NCBI GenBank assembly: GCA_964023275.1
Contig: OZ029919.1
Span: 2,863,501 to 2,927,500, forward strand
Source: Norana najaformis
Taxonomy: Eukaryota > Annelida > Clitellata > Crassiclitellata > Hormogastridae
Length of the DNA stretch: 64,000 bases
Direction of reading: 5' to 3'
This document shows, one piece after another, positions 34,150 to 46,574 of this stretch. Position numbers and translations under genes: made by a program. How positions within the stretch are numbered: position 1 is the stretch's first letter; every line of letters starts with the position of its first letter. The notes beneath the pieces are model-generated. The model made no database searches, was not told the DNA's origin, and worked only from the letters and a program-made list of their open reading frames with translations.

Positions 34150-37060
34150 AGATATACATGCACTGAATGAAGCAACAGTTACACTTGAGAAAGACTTTTT
34201 CTGAGTGCAATTTTTTAATAGTTCTATTGTTATGTAAACAGCCAATTATTTTCCTTTAAGCTGGACTCTTGTGCATACAGCTTGGTTATGTGAAGGTCAT
34301 TGATGAAATATTGAAACTGAATCGGACTAGGGAAAATTTCAAATTGCGCTAATAAGAAGTGCTGTTTTAAAAAGTGCTGCTAACGAAATTTACAGTCTGT
34401 GCAACTTTTTATTTGTGTGTACAGGAAGAAGAGCCAAGAGTCAGTAAGATGGTGCTCAATCTCTGGACCGTCAGGGCCACGTCAGCGAGACACATCAGGC
34501 AGATGAAGTTGCTTACCACGTTATTTTTTCTGGGAAATCACTGTCGAGTAATTTCCTTGTCAGGTTACAAAATCTGGCTTTCTGCTCAATCTGGAAATGT
34601 TTTCGTTTGGCAGTTGTGCAGCATGATCTGGATCATGGAGATGCACAAAGGTCCTTCCTGCAGATCAAGGTATATACTGCCGCTGACGGTCTAAGCGAGC
34701 GTGAAAATGAATGTTTTCCAAGTTCATGGAATGACCAACCATTTGTCAGCTGGCACGAAGTTGATCAGTTAGAAATTCACATCAGTTGGAAGTATGTAGT
34801 CTGTTTGGAACCGTAAAATGTCAGCCAGTTGAAAGAATGCAATCAACAATGTGGAAGTTGGGCTTTAAGTGGAAAATTCATACAGCTAGTAGAGTGAAAG
34901 TAGATGCTCACAACAATATGATTGCAGTTGGTTTAGTGAGCAGATATGATACAGTAGAAAGATATCATGAACTGGGACATAATCTGGCAGACGCAGCTGA
35001 GGGACTTCACTGAGTAGAGAATAAGATGACGGAAGCAGCTGAAAAATCAGACGGTAAAGTAAGTCGCAGACAGAGTTGCTTTAGTGTGAACGATCTGGCA
35101 GGTAAGGCCAGGTAAAACCGAGTCACGGGGGAAAGTGAATGTTTCTTTTCCAGTGACGGTCTGCACGTGACAGTGCAACAGTTTTGTATATTCTTCATGC
35201 TAGGGTAAGCAACTCTGAAGCATACTAAGAAAAAAAATCAGCTGCTACTTTGGAGCATCAGTTGAAGTTTGTTACGATGTAATACGAAAACCGAATCTTC
35301 GAAGCTGCACTAAAATCTCAACATTCTCAGACGAGACTTTTTTGAAAAACCTGTGCTATATTTATGAGGCTGTTAACAGTCTTCTGGTTTGTAGTTGTTG
35401 AAATATGTAATTTTGAATATATGTGCTATAATTACTACTGTTGTCACTTGATGCGCTGTCAGACAATCTAATATATCATTTGTTATCGGTTTTTTGTATG
35501 GATAAGGCTGTTATTTTGTTGTTATAACTTTTTACAGTTAACCTACAGCAAGTTTTTCGGTACAGTTTACATTTTGTGACGATGTTTGTTGAAACGATGT
35601 TTTTGTTGCAATTATATGGCCTTACATTCCGTATTGTATTTTGTTACTTTTCTTGAACATACCAGCTAATATTCCCTTGATCAGTCTAATCGTACAGCAG
35701 ATGTGGAGATGTGGGTTCAATGAACAACATGTTTACTTTAGATATTAATCGTCTCAGCGTGAATATATGTGGTCTGGAAATTGACCCACAAGTCTTGACC
35801 TTGGTTGTAATATTGACAGAACTCTTAAGTCTTGCAGCTTTTCAGTCGAACTGGTTATAGGTACAAATGTAAAACTTCTGTTGCACCAACTCCTGAAGCA
35901 CAAGACAGTAAATATGGATGTATAAAAACAAGCTGCAAGGGAGGTCAAATTCCGAAACCTCGGTATCATGAAGATATGAAAATTTCGGCATAATTTGTGA
36001 CCCGAGAAAGCATGGAAAAATGTAGGCTACACTGGAAAATTTTCAGTTCCATGTGGTTAAACACGGTTCATCCAGGGGTCTGGCTGACTTGGTATAATGT
36101 CTTGGACATTGTGGGCCTAATTTATGTGTCTAAAATTGTGAGCCAACTGCTGAAAATGTTGGGATGGTGTAGACCTTGCGACTAAATCTGGAGTGGGGCT
36201 CCAGCCTAATCGCCTTACAGAATTTACGATAATAGCGTGATAGTCGTGTGATAACCTTTAAACCCAGCTCTTACGCGTAAATGCTGATTAATATTTGAGG
36301 TTTATTCCATTCAACCACATTTCAGATGTGTAGAATTATTACGGAGAAATAATTCCAAGCGCTGTGTTCGAAATCTAACAGAGGGTCGTGAAAGCGACGG
36401 TAGACGATCGGCTGTCCGGCGCTTTCGATGCAACCCAGATAATCGAAACAATTAAAAGCTAGGACAAAAGCCAACAACACTAATCGTCTAGTTACGCAAC
36501 GGGGTCGTTAACCAGATATAATAAAGCACACAGGATCTGACTAAGTCATTATTTTCCTCCTTTGCAACAACAGCGGTGGGTGTGTCTAGTTTGTCAGCCG
36601 CCCAGCAAATTGGCTGACCAGAAACTCGGCCGTTGTAAACTGAGTCGGATAAGCCAATGACTCGCTGGTTTCCAAGTAGCAGAGAGGTGATCCCTACTCT
36701 GACTTTGAAGGAGAGATATCCGACATACAGAAGTCATAAATTCTCTGACTTTGTCATGAATATATTAACTTATCTGTACCTTTGCGCCATAGGATAATTA
36801 ATATCACGTTTCTTACATCCGGATCGAATGTTTACTGCGTGTGTGTCTGCACGTAGCCACTTTTGCTTGGAATTCACAACGAGGAAGCATTGCCTACAGT
36901 CATTTCGCTGAATCGAAATGAATGAATGTAATGTTAGGCCGGTTATTGCGGGCAAATCGACACTACACGTCGCGTGATCTCCACTGTCTAACCATGCTTG
37001 CCAGTCGCTTGGAATTCTTCCGTACAGTTTCTTCTAACAACGACCAACGACTACACATCG
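34150..37060. other. Intergenic DNA without recognised genes
   Basis: Mostly AT-rich single-copy-looking sequence. An acceptor-like TGTGTGTACAG at 34415-34425 could mark a 3' UTR exon of the upstream gene, but no frame follows. Small open frames here resemble nothing I know. Confidence 0.4.
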
Positions 37061-37064
37061 TAAC

Positions 37065-37345
37065 ACCAGTTCTTATCGTAATCGTAATTCCGAGATTTAT
37101 ACAGGGCCCAACGAAAGCCGCGACACGGGGACCAGCTTATTCACAGGCCCTCAGTCAAAACAAAATCGATAGGCAAAAGGTTTCGGTTCCAGGTCAAGAT
37201 CCAAAAGTCAGACGGAGAGACAGCGTGGCAGCTACGGGCGGTGGTGCTTGGGGTTGGACAGGAGTGAGAGACAAGAGGAAGAAGGGGGTTTCAGGGTACG
37301 GTCTGTGAAAAGACGAATGTTTTGAGTTTTGAGTGAAAGACCGAT
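37065..37345 (-). mobile_element. LINE-A 3' end, inverted, long copy
   Basis: CGTAATCGTAATTCCGAGAT, CGACACGGGGACCAGC, AAAAGTCAGACGGAGAGACA and GAAGAAGGGGGTTTCAGG, ending in TTTTGAGTGAAAGACC. That end is the decayed inverse of the FHSKLKTFLF codons. Confidence 0.8.
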
Positions 37346-37554
37346 TATGCGAAGTAACAACAATGATGATAGGCCTATCAAATGGGTGGGTTAGGAGTCA
37401 GTAATATTTAGCGTTGTGCTTCATGCTCAATTGCCAAACTGATATTAGCTAAACAGTTCATAATAATTTATTACTGAGTTGGACCTTAATAAACAATATT
37501 GGTCTTATTCCTCGCATAGGCCTATAGCTTTACGGTTGCTATAGAAACGCAAGG

Positions 37555-37760
37555 TATATATGCATACGTAAATACCCATACGTACACAGAAACCCGTACA
37601 TGCATAAAAACATACAAACCTACAATCCTACATACATGCACATATACATGCATACATACATACATACATACATACATACACACACATACATACATGCACA
37701 TATACATACATACATGCATGCATACATACATGCATACATACATACATGCATACATACATA
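37555..37760. repeat. (CATA)n microsatellite
   Basis: ACAT/CATG tetranucleotides, with GGTTGCTATAG at both borders (near 37535 and 37761). Confidence 0.9.
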
Positions 37761-37814
37761 CGGTTGCTATAGTAAAAGAATAGTTTACACAATGCATAGG
37801 CTTACATAGTTACA

Positions 37815-37920
37815 TACATTTTAATCATAATCTCCAAACTTCTTCAACGACCAAAAAGCTGAGTCTATCGAGCTAAATAGATTTGTTCTCAGGCGCTTAG
37901 TCAAAAACAAAATCAGGTAT
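37815..37920 (-). mobile_element. LINE-A 3' end, diverged inverted copy
   Basis: TTAATCATAATCTCCAAACT and TCTCAGGCGCTTAGTCAAAA...AAAATCAGG match the family with many changes. Confidence 0.45.
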
Positions 37921-38104
37921 GATCAGATTTAGATTCAAGTAGGCCCTACAGATCTAAAGGTTAAACAGTTGGCCTGCATCGTGCGAGTTGAAGAGGAACT
38001 TCCCCTCCACAAGTAGGCATATAGACTACCCCACTTGAAGATTGATACATTTTTCAATTTCCCCTAATAGGTATTTCCCACTGCCGCCTACCAATCACAC
38101 CTAG

Positions 38105-38330
38105 ACTGGTTAGCTATGCACGTACGTCAAGGTGCCTTAGTGCTAGAGGATGCCGTTTCGGAACCCCAAGGTGGCTCATTTCAGAGATTTGAATCTCGGG
38201 CTTGTACACGGGGATCTTAAATGGCGTGGCGCCCATTCAAACGGGCAGCGGTGGTGAAGGATCTCACCGGATAAATCCATTGAAAAATGCGCAGGGTCGA
38301 GGCCTATAGAACGTGAACTGAACTTATCTA
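38105..38330 (+). mobile_element. SINE-1, near full-length
   Basis: Degenerate tRNA head from TGGTTAGCTATGCACGTACG through the box-B-like GCCGTTTCGGAACCCC, then TTTCAGAGATTTGAATCTCG, the core CGCCCATTCAAACGGGCAGC and GCAGGGTCGAGGCCTATAGA. This is the best copy for reading the head-body-tail order on the + strand. Confidence 0.8.
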
Positions 38331-38744
38331 AACGTACGTGTTAGTCGCGAAATTCTGGACCTGAAAATGACTGCGGTATCAGCCTGGATAATAATACTTA
38401 TTATTATAAGTGATTGGTTGTACATCTCACGCTTACTTACTTACGGCGCCGACGGCTGAACGGTGACGCGCTTATGTCTGTTGCAAAGTGCATCAGGCGA
38501 TCGCATCTTTCGGCGTTCGTTACACGCTATCATTCGCGAGTAATAAAATAATATATCCATGTATAGGTTCAACACTTTAGCCAATGACGTCATAACTCGC
38601 GGAGTGCCTTCTACCAGAGGAATAATTCCTAAGTAACACAAGATAACGTAGGCTATTGATGGCTTATTTAAGCGTATGATTTATAAGCTTCGTTTTAGAA
38701 TGTGCAGTGCAATTTGAACATAAACTGCCTATAGGTCACAAAAT

Positions 38745-39020
38745 CCTATCCTGATTCTTCCTCTGCGCTTATCTGTCTTACCGTTCCAATTCTAAACTCC
38801 ATCTACGGTAGCCGTCTGACCGCCTGCCTGACTCTTAAATTTTGACCTCGAACCGAATCTGACGATTTTGTTTTGACTGAGCGCCTGTGAGTAAAATGAT
38901 TCCAGAACTTAGCCTTCTTTGGGCACTGTAGAAATCTCGAGTTTACGATTACGGTTGCTACGATGCAACTCAATCATTTCGGTGAAAAATGAGCAGGGTC
39001 GAGGCCATACGGTCGCTATA
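38745..39020 (+). mobile_element. LINE-A 3' end followed by a SINE-1 tail
   Basis: AATCCTATCCTGATTCTTCC, GCCGTCTGACCGCCTGCC and GGCACTGTAGAAATCTCGAG, with an ATTACGGTTGC end at about 38960. Then GGTGAAAAATGAGCAGGGTC and GAGGCCATACGGTCGCTATA from SINE-1. Confidence 0.75.
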
Positions 39021-40436
39021 GTAAACGTGTGCGTTCACATCTTACAGTTAACATTGCATTGTTTCATTCTAAAAAATGGCAGCAAGTAACGGGCAGTCAC
39101 AGTGACATTGGAAAATGGGCTACGCATGAAAGGGACTCTACATAAATATACGTAGTCTGTGCTTACGCGTTCGTGGCGTGAAGTTCTTTGGCGGATTTGT
39201 CGAAAAATACAGTAAATATATTAACTGCAGCTTATAGTTTTGTTTGCAGTTTTAGACAGAAACATTCACAATGATGCGTGCAAGGGTTTAGGTGTGCTTT
39301 GAAGCGCAGTGTAGCTGTTTTGTGGTTTGTATGGTTGACGGATCGTGATGCCCTGCTGTGTCCTTGTCTTTGATGGCAATAACTTGGGACACGCTGAACA
39401 TGCGTGGCAGCTGATTTGAATTTGTAAGAACTAACTGACAGACTGCTGTAATAATTAAATGTTTGCGCTAAATAAAAGGCGAGGTCGCGAGTATTCTTTT
39501 TTGCGGCATTTTTGCCTATGAAAAGAAAACTGAAAACTGGAAACATTTTTTTATTCCACTTCAACCTAAAAGTAAAATAAGTGTCGACAAAATTAACGAC
39601 CTAAGTCGTGTTGTATTTGATTGGAGTAGGTGCAGTTGGAACAAAAGGGCGCACAGCGGATATTCGTATTCGTTATGCCTCACCTTGAATTAGGTTGCTC
39701 CACTTGTAAGGTCGAGAGTTTGATGTCCTACTTTGAAACATGGCCGCAGACAAGTGTTAATGTACTTGTCGTGTGATAGCAAAAACTGTGCTCTGATCAA
39801 ATGTGGGTCTATTGCCTGACCATCGGCTGATCACAGATTGCTGGTGATAAAAGTGGTCATGTGCTGTGTCGTCTGACACGTTGTGTTATCCAGAAAGGCA
39901 GAATTCAGGATTGTTTTAGCACTTTGTTTTGTGGTGTTCTGATGTGAGTGAATTATACTGCAAGGATTTGCTGAGAGTCCAATCAGGGTATTAATAAAAC
40001 TAAACGCTTGGAGATTTGGTGAGAATTATGTCAGACTTTGAAGCCATGATAAAATGTTAACTGAATGTATATGAATTATGATTATGCATAATAGGAATCA
40101 AACTGTAAAAACATACTTTGAAGTTGGCCTTGTAGAGATTTAAAATCTGAAAATTGTTAAATATGAGCACTTCTGTTTTACCATAAGCCATGCAGCAACT
40201 TTATTAAAAATGCTCTTTAGCTTTTATGAGGGGCTAGTTTACAGATCTTGTAAAGTAATATTACATGATGACTTCTGTGTTCCTAAACCCAGGGCACTAA
40301 TCTTTATCGCAACTAGAATTTACTGTACTTTACAAATTGCAAAGTTAAAGATAGCTGTTGTTTTTAAAAGTATCTTTTAAACTGTTTCAGATTGGCAACA
40401 TTTCCCTGGGTCAAGTTTTGCCATAGCTGAGAGAAA

Positions 40437-41597
40437 ATGGTCCTAACAGAAGGTGCTAAAGTTGCTATTGCAGCGTGCTTATTTGGCCGGCAAATAATCA
40501 AAGCACTGCTGACATACATCAGCGAAAGCAAGACTCCAAGCACTAGTCAGCCGAAGGGAACTGGTCTTCAGAGGGATCTGCCGGAGAACCTGCCATCGGT
40601 GGTAGACATCAAGCGCGTTCTGCCGAAAGAATGTTTCCAGCCAAAAGTATCAACGTCGATGTATTACGCGGTGAGAGATGCCATGCAGATTGCAATCACT
40701 TTTGCCGTCTTCTTCTACCTTGACAGTCTCGTGCCGTCCGTGCTCGGCAAGGTGCTGCTGATGCTTCTCTACTGGGCGATCCAGGGAACGTTTTTCACCG
40801 CTGTTTTTGTTATTGGACACGATTGCGGACACGATTCGTTCTCAAACCACTCCATCCTCAATGACATCGTGGGAACCGTGATGCATGGGTTTCTGCTGTG
40901 TCCTTTCTATATGTGGAAGCTGAGTCACCGACAGCATCACAAGAACAACGCTAATTTCGATAAGGATGAGGTGTTCTACCCAGTTAAGGAATCGGAACCG
41001 TGCGCTAAGTCTAAGGTTCTTCCTTTTTTTGGCTTTGGCACCGGTTGGTTTGGCTACTTGGCACTTGGTTACAACCCTCGCCCTGTAAATCATTACAACC
41101 CCTGGCATTCCATGTTTGTTGGCCACGTAGTCGGTTGTCTCTTCTCTCTTGCTAGCCTGGCCGTGATGTCCAACTTTCTCTACATGTTCTACCTTTCGTT
41201 TGGGTTTCTGACGCTCTTCAACTACTACTTTGTCCCGCTGTTCATCTTTGCCAGCTACTGCGTCATCATCACTTTCCTTCACCACAACGAAGTCAACACT
41301 CCGTGGTATGCGGACAGCGAATGGGATTTCGTTCGCGGCCAGCTGTCCACTGTCGACCGCCACTATGGGTTCGTTCACGATGTCATCCACAGCATCGGTA
41401 CACACCAGATGCACCACATGTTCACGAAGATTCCGCACTACCACCTGGAATCGGCAACACGCAACTTCAGACGGGCTTACCCGGAACTGGTTCGGATCTG
41501 TGACGAGCCGATTCTGCCTTCGTACGTTCGCATGTTCCTGAAATTCAACAAGCAGTCGGTGATTGGTGACAACACAAAGATTCACTACTATGAGTAA
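40437..41597 (+). CDS. Methyl-end (omega-x; delta-12 or omega-3) fatty-acid desaturase
   Basis: One 386-codon coding exon. An acceptor at 40390 (ACTGTTTCAG) suggests a spliced 5' UTR, and ATG 40437 has a strong Kozak context (GAAAATGG). The product is a membrane di-iron desaturase of FAD2/FAD3 type that inserts double bonds toward the methyl end of acyl chains, giving linoleic or omega-3 acids. Histidine boxes: HDCGH (128-132), HRQHH (164-168) and HQMHH (323-327). Hydrophobic segments lie near 80-97, 103-126 and 225-280. DIKRVLPKECF near 57-67 matches the FAD2/FAD3 N-terminal motif. There is no cytochrome b5 domain, which separates it from front-end desaturases. Such genes occur in cnidarians, rotifers, molluscs, annelids and some arthropods, but not in vertebrates. 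Regioselectivity cannot be read from sequence. Confidence 0.92.
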   Translation: MVLTEGAKVAIAACLFGRQIIKALLTYISESKTPSTSQPKGTGLQRDLPENLPSVVDIKRVLPKECFQPKVSTSMYYAVRDAMQIAITFAVFFYLDSLVPSVLGKVLLMLLYWAIQGTFFTAVFVIGHDCGHDSFSNHSILNDIVGTVMHGFLLCPFYMWKLSHRQHHKNNANFDKDEVFYPVKESEPCAKSKVLPFFGFGTGWFGYLALGYNPRPVNHYNPWHSMFVGHVVGCLFSLASLAVMSNFLYMFYLSFGFLTLFNYYFVPLFIFASYCVIITFLHHNEVNTPWYADSEWDFVRGQLSTVDRHYGFVHDVIHSIGTHQMHHMFTKIPHYHLESATRNFRRAYPELVRICDEPILPSYVRMFLKFNKQSVIGDNTKIHYYE

Positions 41598-41979
41598 AGA
41601 ACTTCTAATTGGATGTGTCTTTTGTGACTAAAATTTAGTTAGAGGATATATCTAAAAGTGTCGATCATCTCTGAAACTATTCTGTACCCAGTGCCTTGGC
41701 TGTTCCACTGTAAGGTCACTAGGTGCCCGGGTTTTCTTAAGAAATGCTCACCAGAACGCAAATCCTATATGTTAAATCTCTGAAATATGTGGCTGATTAG
41801 AAATTTAAACAAAAAACTCACGAATAGTCAAAATTTTTACGTTGCAACATTGAAGTCTGTGTTTAAGGTTTGACTTGTAACTACAGATGTTTTCATTGTA
41901 GTGACTTGCACTCAACTGCCTCGGTTTTGTAAGGCTGTATTTATGAAAATAATCTCAACCTTTGTTCCTACAGGATGGT

Positions 41980-42105
41980 TTATGAGTGCCTTGGGGTTGT
42001 TTTACCGAAGAGGCACTTATGGGTGTGCAATTACAATTTCAATTAGAGTGTCTGTGATTAGTTTCTCTTGGAAAGGCGCTATACAAATTTCTGATTACAG
42101 TTACA
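41980..42105 (+). mobile_element. LINE-B-like 3' tail inside the desaturase 3' UTR
   Basis: GGTGTGCAATTACAATTTCAATTAG and AAAGGCGCTATACAAATTTC, with a GATTACAGTTACAG end. It lies between the stop codon and the candidate poly(A) signal, so it may be transcribed. Confidence 0.5.
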
Positions 42106-42134
42106 GTGTCATTTGTGTGCTTGATGCATGCAAA

Positions 42135-42140
42135 AATAAA
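42135..42140 (+). terminator. Candidate poly(A) signal of the desaturase
   Basis: AATAAA about 540 bp after the stop codon, followed by a GTGTTGCGTTT GT-rich stretch. Confidence 0.45.
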
Positions 42141-42199
42141 GTGTTGCGTTTACAGGCAGAAAACACGAATGGTCATTGGAATTTGCTGAATGACTTGCA

Positions 42200-43190
42200 G
42201 TGTATGTGTATTAAAAGATTTCTATACTAACTTTGTAAACTACAACCCAAGTTTTTGCGCTGTTTGCAGCGCTGTTTGCCAGTTTAAATTTATCTGTGCA
42301 TGTTTTCGTGTGTAGATACAACTCGGTGCTCAGTGTTCGAGTCTTACATTTATGAGATGTCACAGGAATTTTTAATAAGCATCGTAGTAATGTTGACCCA
42401 GCAACACATTTGGCAAGCAACAAACACTGCTCTTGTTGTTTTAGGAAATAATTTGGTGTTGCTGATTTTTTTATTGGCCAGCGTTTCTGAATTTCCATCA
42501 GACTGTAGAAACGTGTGTCAATCTTCCTGAAGCCTTGCAATTTTTAATGGTTTGTACATTTTTTCTATTGCATGTCGAGTTTTGGTTTTGCAGCTCGTAA
42601 TGATCATACTGGAATGTTGTTGAATGCACTTAGAGTCTGACTGAGCTATGACTGACTGTCAAAAGCTGCCAGGTAGCTAGCTATCTGTGTAGAAACTGAA
42701 TTCCTACAGTAGCTTCGAGTAGCAGTGTTTTTGCCTGATGGATGTTTAGGTGATTTACTGGTGTGCATCTTAGGCTACTACATGGTAAATTAGTTGAAAA
42801 ACGTCCGACAGATTGTGCTGGACTGAGTTGATTTTATTTATGATCTAGGGCAAAGTGGCAGTTGCAACGCTTAGCTGATTGCAACGAGGATATGATTAAA
42901 TGAATGGGAAGTATCAGAGTCTGATTTTATTACTAATCTGTCGATTTATAGAGTGCTGTAACAACCAAACCAACTAGGACATGTTACACAATTTGCTTGA
43001 AAAGCAACATGAATGTACAGTTAACTGGTTTTATGAAAATTGCCAGTTCTTATATGCAAGAGTTGCTGAAAAACTACAAACCTTTAAAAAGTGATGGTTC
43101 TACAGAACTGGCATCGTTACGCTGTAGTTTAGCCTTGATGGTTCAGGGATTTAGGTTACACTGCCTGACTCTGTATCCAGCAGCAAGACA
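42200..43190. other. Intergenic DNA, nothing recognised
   Basis: AT-rich sequence without a convincing exon or known repeat family. Confidence 0.45.
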
Positions 43191-43194
43191 CGCG

Positions 43195-43485
43195 GGGTTT
43201 AGAGTAAAGTATCCCATATCCCACAAGTGAGACATATGGGAGGCGCTCATCTCCTTATTAGGCCCTTGAGCCAACAGTGGACGAACCCCAAGGTCCTGGA
43301 CACGGGGCCAGCGCATCACAGGACCTGTGGTTTTAGTTCCCAGCTTATGCCAGTACCAGATTATACTGCTCTGTGACAGAGGCACGGTGTGCGCAAACAA
43401 CTTGCCCAGGGTCGTTACACGGGGTCAAACCCACAACCGCATGATCATAGACCAAACGCATTACCGATAGACCACCGTGCTGCAA
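43195..43485 (-). mobile_element. SINE-3 (tRNA-derived), inverted
   Basis: Boundary AAAGTATCCCATATCCCACA, middle GGTCCTGGACACGGGGCCAG, and the minus-strand tRNA-like head at the right end (GCACGGTGGTCTATCGGTAA, with box B GGGTTTGACCCC). A second copy starts at 63720 with the same left border. Confidence 0.8.
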
Positions 43486-43964
43486 ACAACATGGGGTTTG
43501 ACCGGGTTTCTCCAAGGGAGACACAAAGCAAGTGCAAGTTAATCTAGATACCAGTTTTATGTTGAGTGGGTAGTGGATGTAAGTCGCAAACTTGTTAACT
43601 GATTGTATTGGGAGCTGAAGTTTGCCAAGGACTACAACAGACTTCCCAGGTTGCAGAGTATTATTTTAAAAAATTTAGACATGCATGAAAACAAAGATTT
43701 TTACAGACAAATTCCTAAGTTTAAAATATTTCCCAGACAACCACGTTTCTTGGGCCTAGGGCTAAATACCAGGGGAGCAAAGACCACCGTAGGGCTAACG
43801 AACTTGTTAGTTTGGGTGGGGTTTAAATTACGTATATTGGTACAAAGCACAGAAAGGCTCGGCTGAACAGTTTGGTGTCTGAATTTCAATTGGTATCTGA
43901 CTCCCATGTGAGAGCTGTTTTTAAATGGACCTCCTTCAGAGAATGCAGACTTTTCTAACTGTAA

Positions 43965-44285
43965 ATGTAGATATTTTTACGACCGCATGGCCTCGACCCT
44001 GCTCATTTGTCAATGAATTTCACCGCTGCTGCCCGTTTGAATGAGTCCCACGACATTTAAGGTCCCCGCGTATGGAGCGTGCTAGCCCGAGATTTAAAAT
44101 TCCGAAATATAGCCACGATCGGTTTGCGACCCGGGATCCTCACACACAGGGGGGCCTTGAAGTAGGCTTAAATGCAAATATACCGTTTTATACAGCGACC
44201 CCATGGCCTCGACCCTGCTCATTTTGCAATGAATTGATTCGGATGGGATCCTTCACTACTGCTGCCCGTTTGAATGGACCCCATT
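43965..44285 (-). mobile_element. Two adjacent SINE-1 copies
   Basis: Copies at 43965-44160 and 44165-44285 share CATGGCCTCGACCCTGCTCA, GCTGCCCGTTTGAATG and (first copy) GTGCTAGCCCGAGATTTAAA. Tandem SINE pairs also occur at 25205. Confidence 0.75.
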
Positions 44286-44289
44286 ATCG

Positions 44290-45220
44290 TCAGAAGATAA
44301 CTAGCCTATCTTCTGTTATCGTTGACAATTTGATGACGATGACGGTAAGTGATAATGACGACGTATGATGATGATATGATGACGATGATGACAGTGATGG
44401 CGATGATTCAACGGATGCGCGTGTAGTAAGTAAAAGATTGTCTAGTTCCAATTCCGCAACCAATCGCGAAGCTTATACTCTCTGTAAACGCGTGAAGACA
44501 TATATATTATTTACGCAAGCCTTAACTTTCACGTATATGCATATGAATGTATATATGTAAACATATATAGGCTTACATATGACCTATGAAGCATGCATAC
44601 AACGCGTTTTATTCCTCCGGTACGCTGCTCGGTCGATCCGACTTCTAGGATATTCCCTGAGCAGACTACCTAAGCAGCGTTGGGCTGATTAGCTGGGCTG
44701 CGTTCGGAGCGGAGGTTGCCCGTTGGGGAAGGTAAGACCTGTGGATCAAACGTCCGTTTCTCGTTTCTTATCTTTAATCTGCTGCTTGGAAAAGTATTAG
44801 GTTTCGAGGTTTTTATGCTGGTCAGCGCTTGTTGTGTAAGTTTAGCTGCAAATCGCAGAAAATCGCTGTTTTTTTCAGATTCAGTTCTAGGTATTTTTAG
44901 TAGCACGAGTTTCCGGTGTCGATAGCCTTCTGAACCACACAGCCATCTAGCGAGTGTTGCCTGTCGTCGTCGTCATCATCATCACCATCATCATGATCGT
45001 CATCATCATCAATTGGTAGTGCATTAATCGGATCTTTCGAACCAGGTTTGAGCTGTGGTTTTATGCCAAAGATTCTTTTAGAAAGACATTATAGGTCGAT
45101 GACGACAATGGGCTTCTGAATTCGTATTCTCATTGTATACCTCCTCCAGAAGTAGTCGCTTTTTATAGCGACGTTTTGTAAGGATGGTGCTGAGTCAAAT
45201 TGTAGGAGGTTTCGAGCAGT
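44290..45220. other. Intergenic DNA with small ATG/ATC triplet tracts
   Basis: GATGATGATATGATGACG near 44365 and ATCATCATCACCATCATC near 44975. No gene recognised. Confidence 0.45.
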
Positions 45221-45224
45221 ATGT

Positions 45225-45425
45225 AAATGTAAATGTACATGTTTTTCTATAGCGACCGTATAGCCTCAACCCTGCTCCGTTTTCAATGAATTTATCGGGT
45301 GAGATCCTTCACCACCGCTGCCCGTTTGAATTGGCGCCACCCCACTGAAGGACCCCGTGTACGGGCCGTGCTAGCCCGAGATTAGAATCTGTTAAATATA
45401 TCCACGGTTGGTTTGAGGGGTGAGC
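45225..45425 (-). mobile_element. SINE-1 copy
   Basis: AATGTAAATGTACATGTTTT tail, GACCGTATAGCCTCAACCCT, CACCGCTGCCCGTTTGAATT and GGGCCGTGCTAGCCCGAGAT. Confidence 0.8.
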
Positions 45426-45634
45426 GTGTAACGTAGATAGGGCGGCTGATTAAATGTAGTACTTTGTGAACTAACAGACAGCTTTTGAAATAAATTATTC
45501 GCTCAGTTGCAGCCGATGCAATGAGTGTAATATTGGCTTAATATGGCTGATAGTTAGGGGTGAAGGGCTACGTGTGAGATCAAATCAGGTCCTGGAGAAC
45601 AGAGAATGTCAGGCCGGTGAAAACCTCTGGTCAT

Positions 45635-45905
45635 GTAATCGTAATCGTAATTCCGAGATTTCAACAGCGCCCAAAAACGAAAGCCACGTCGCGGGGACCA
45701 GCTATTCACAGGCGCGCTCAGTCAAAACAAAATCGATAGGCAAAGGGTTCGGTTCCAGGTCAAGGCCCAAAAGTCAGACGGAGAGACAGCGTGGCAGCTA
45801 CGGGGGATGGTGTTTGGGGTTGGAGAGGAGAGAGAAAGAGATATAAGAGGAAGAAGGGGTGTCAGAATAGGATCTGTGAAAGAGGAATGTTTTCAGCTTT
45901 CAGCT
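45635..45905 (-). mobile_element. LINE-A 3' end, inverted, long copy
   Basis: CGTAATCGTAATTCCGAGAT, CACGTCGCGGGGACCAGC, AAAAGTCAGACGGAGAGACA, AAGAGGAAGAAGGGGTGTC and GATCTGTGAAAGAGGAATG. Confidence 0.8.
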
Positions 45906-46574
45906 TTGTATGGAGCTGCCTGCCTGGTATAGACTAATTGGATCTAGTTGGCCTATATGTCAGCTACTGGTATGTTCAGTTGAAACTAGGTGCAGCTAAA
46001 AATACGACTCAAGAATCTTGAAAGACCCTGGTTGAATAGCTTCGCCTTCAAGTTTCATGGCCAGTGGACCAACAGCGGCGAAGTGATTTACTTGTTTGCA
46101 TTGGTGTCGATTAAGTAGCTAATCGATTGAAAAGGCTTCCGCCATTTTAGTTCAGCTAAATTATCGAAGGTCAACAACAGTCGTCCCCGAAGTTTGAGCC
46201 ATAGTTCGAGTCATAGTCTGGGGTTATATGTCCTTCTAAATAGTCAAGTATTTGTAGAGACTTTTACGATTATTCGGTCAGCAAATGTCAGGGACTTCAA
46301 TGGCTTACACTTGACTCTTTAGGTAATAAAGTTGTGCTAATTTGGTAAGCTTGTAAAAGCTATTCATTGCTTAACTAGGTAGCCAGGTAAGTGCTAATCC
46401 ATTTACACCAGTGACGGAAGTGGTGGAAGTGGTGGACAGGGTGTGATTTGGGGAGGCATTGGGGAACTCCTCTCCAGCTCGTTCTGACTATCTCACGGTT
46501 AAGATATATTTCCTCCACACATGTGGCTCCTACCTATGTATAGGTCTTCCCCTTCTGTCAGCTACAAACTGCAC

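Noticed and set aside
34374-34694. 106-codon frame after an acceptor-like TGTGTGTACAG
   Set aside because: It cannot be joined in phase to the I-kappa-B-like gene, which already ends with a clean stop. There is no known domain.
40842-41585. 247-codon minus-strand frame
   Set aside because: Shadow of the desaturase gene; the + strand frame has complete histidine boxes and family length.
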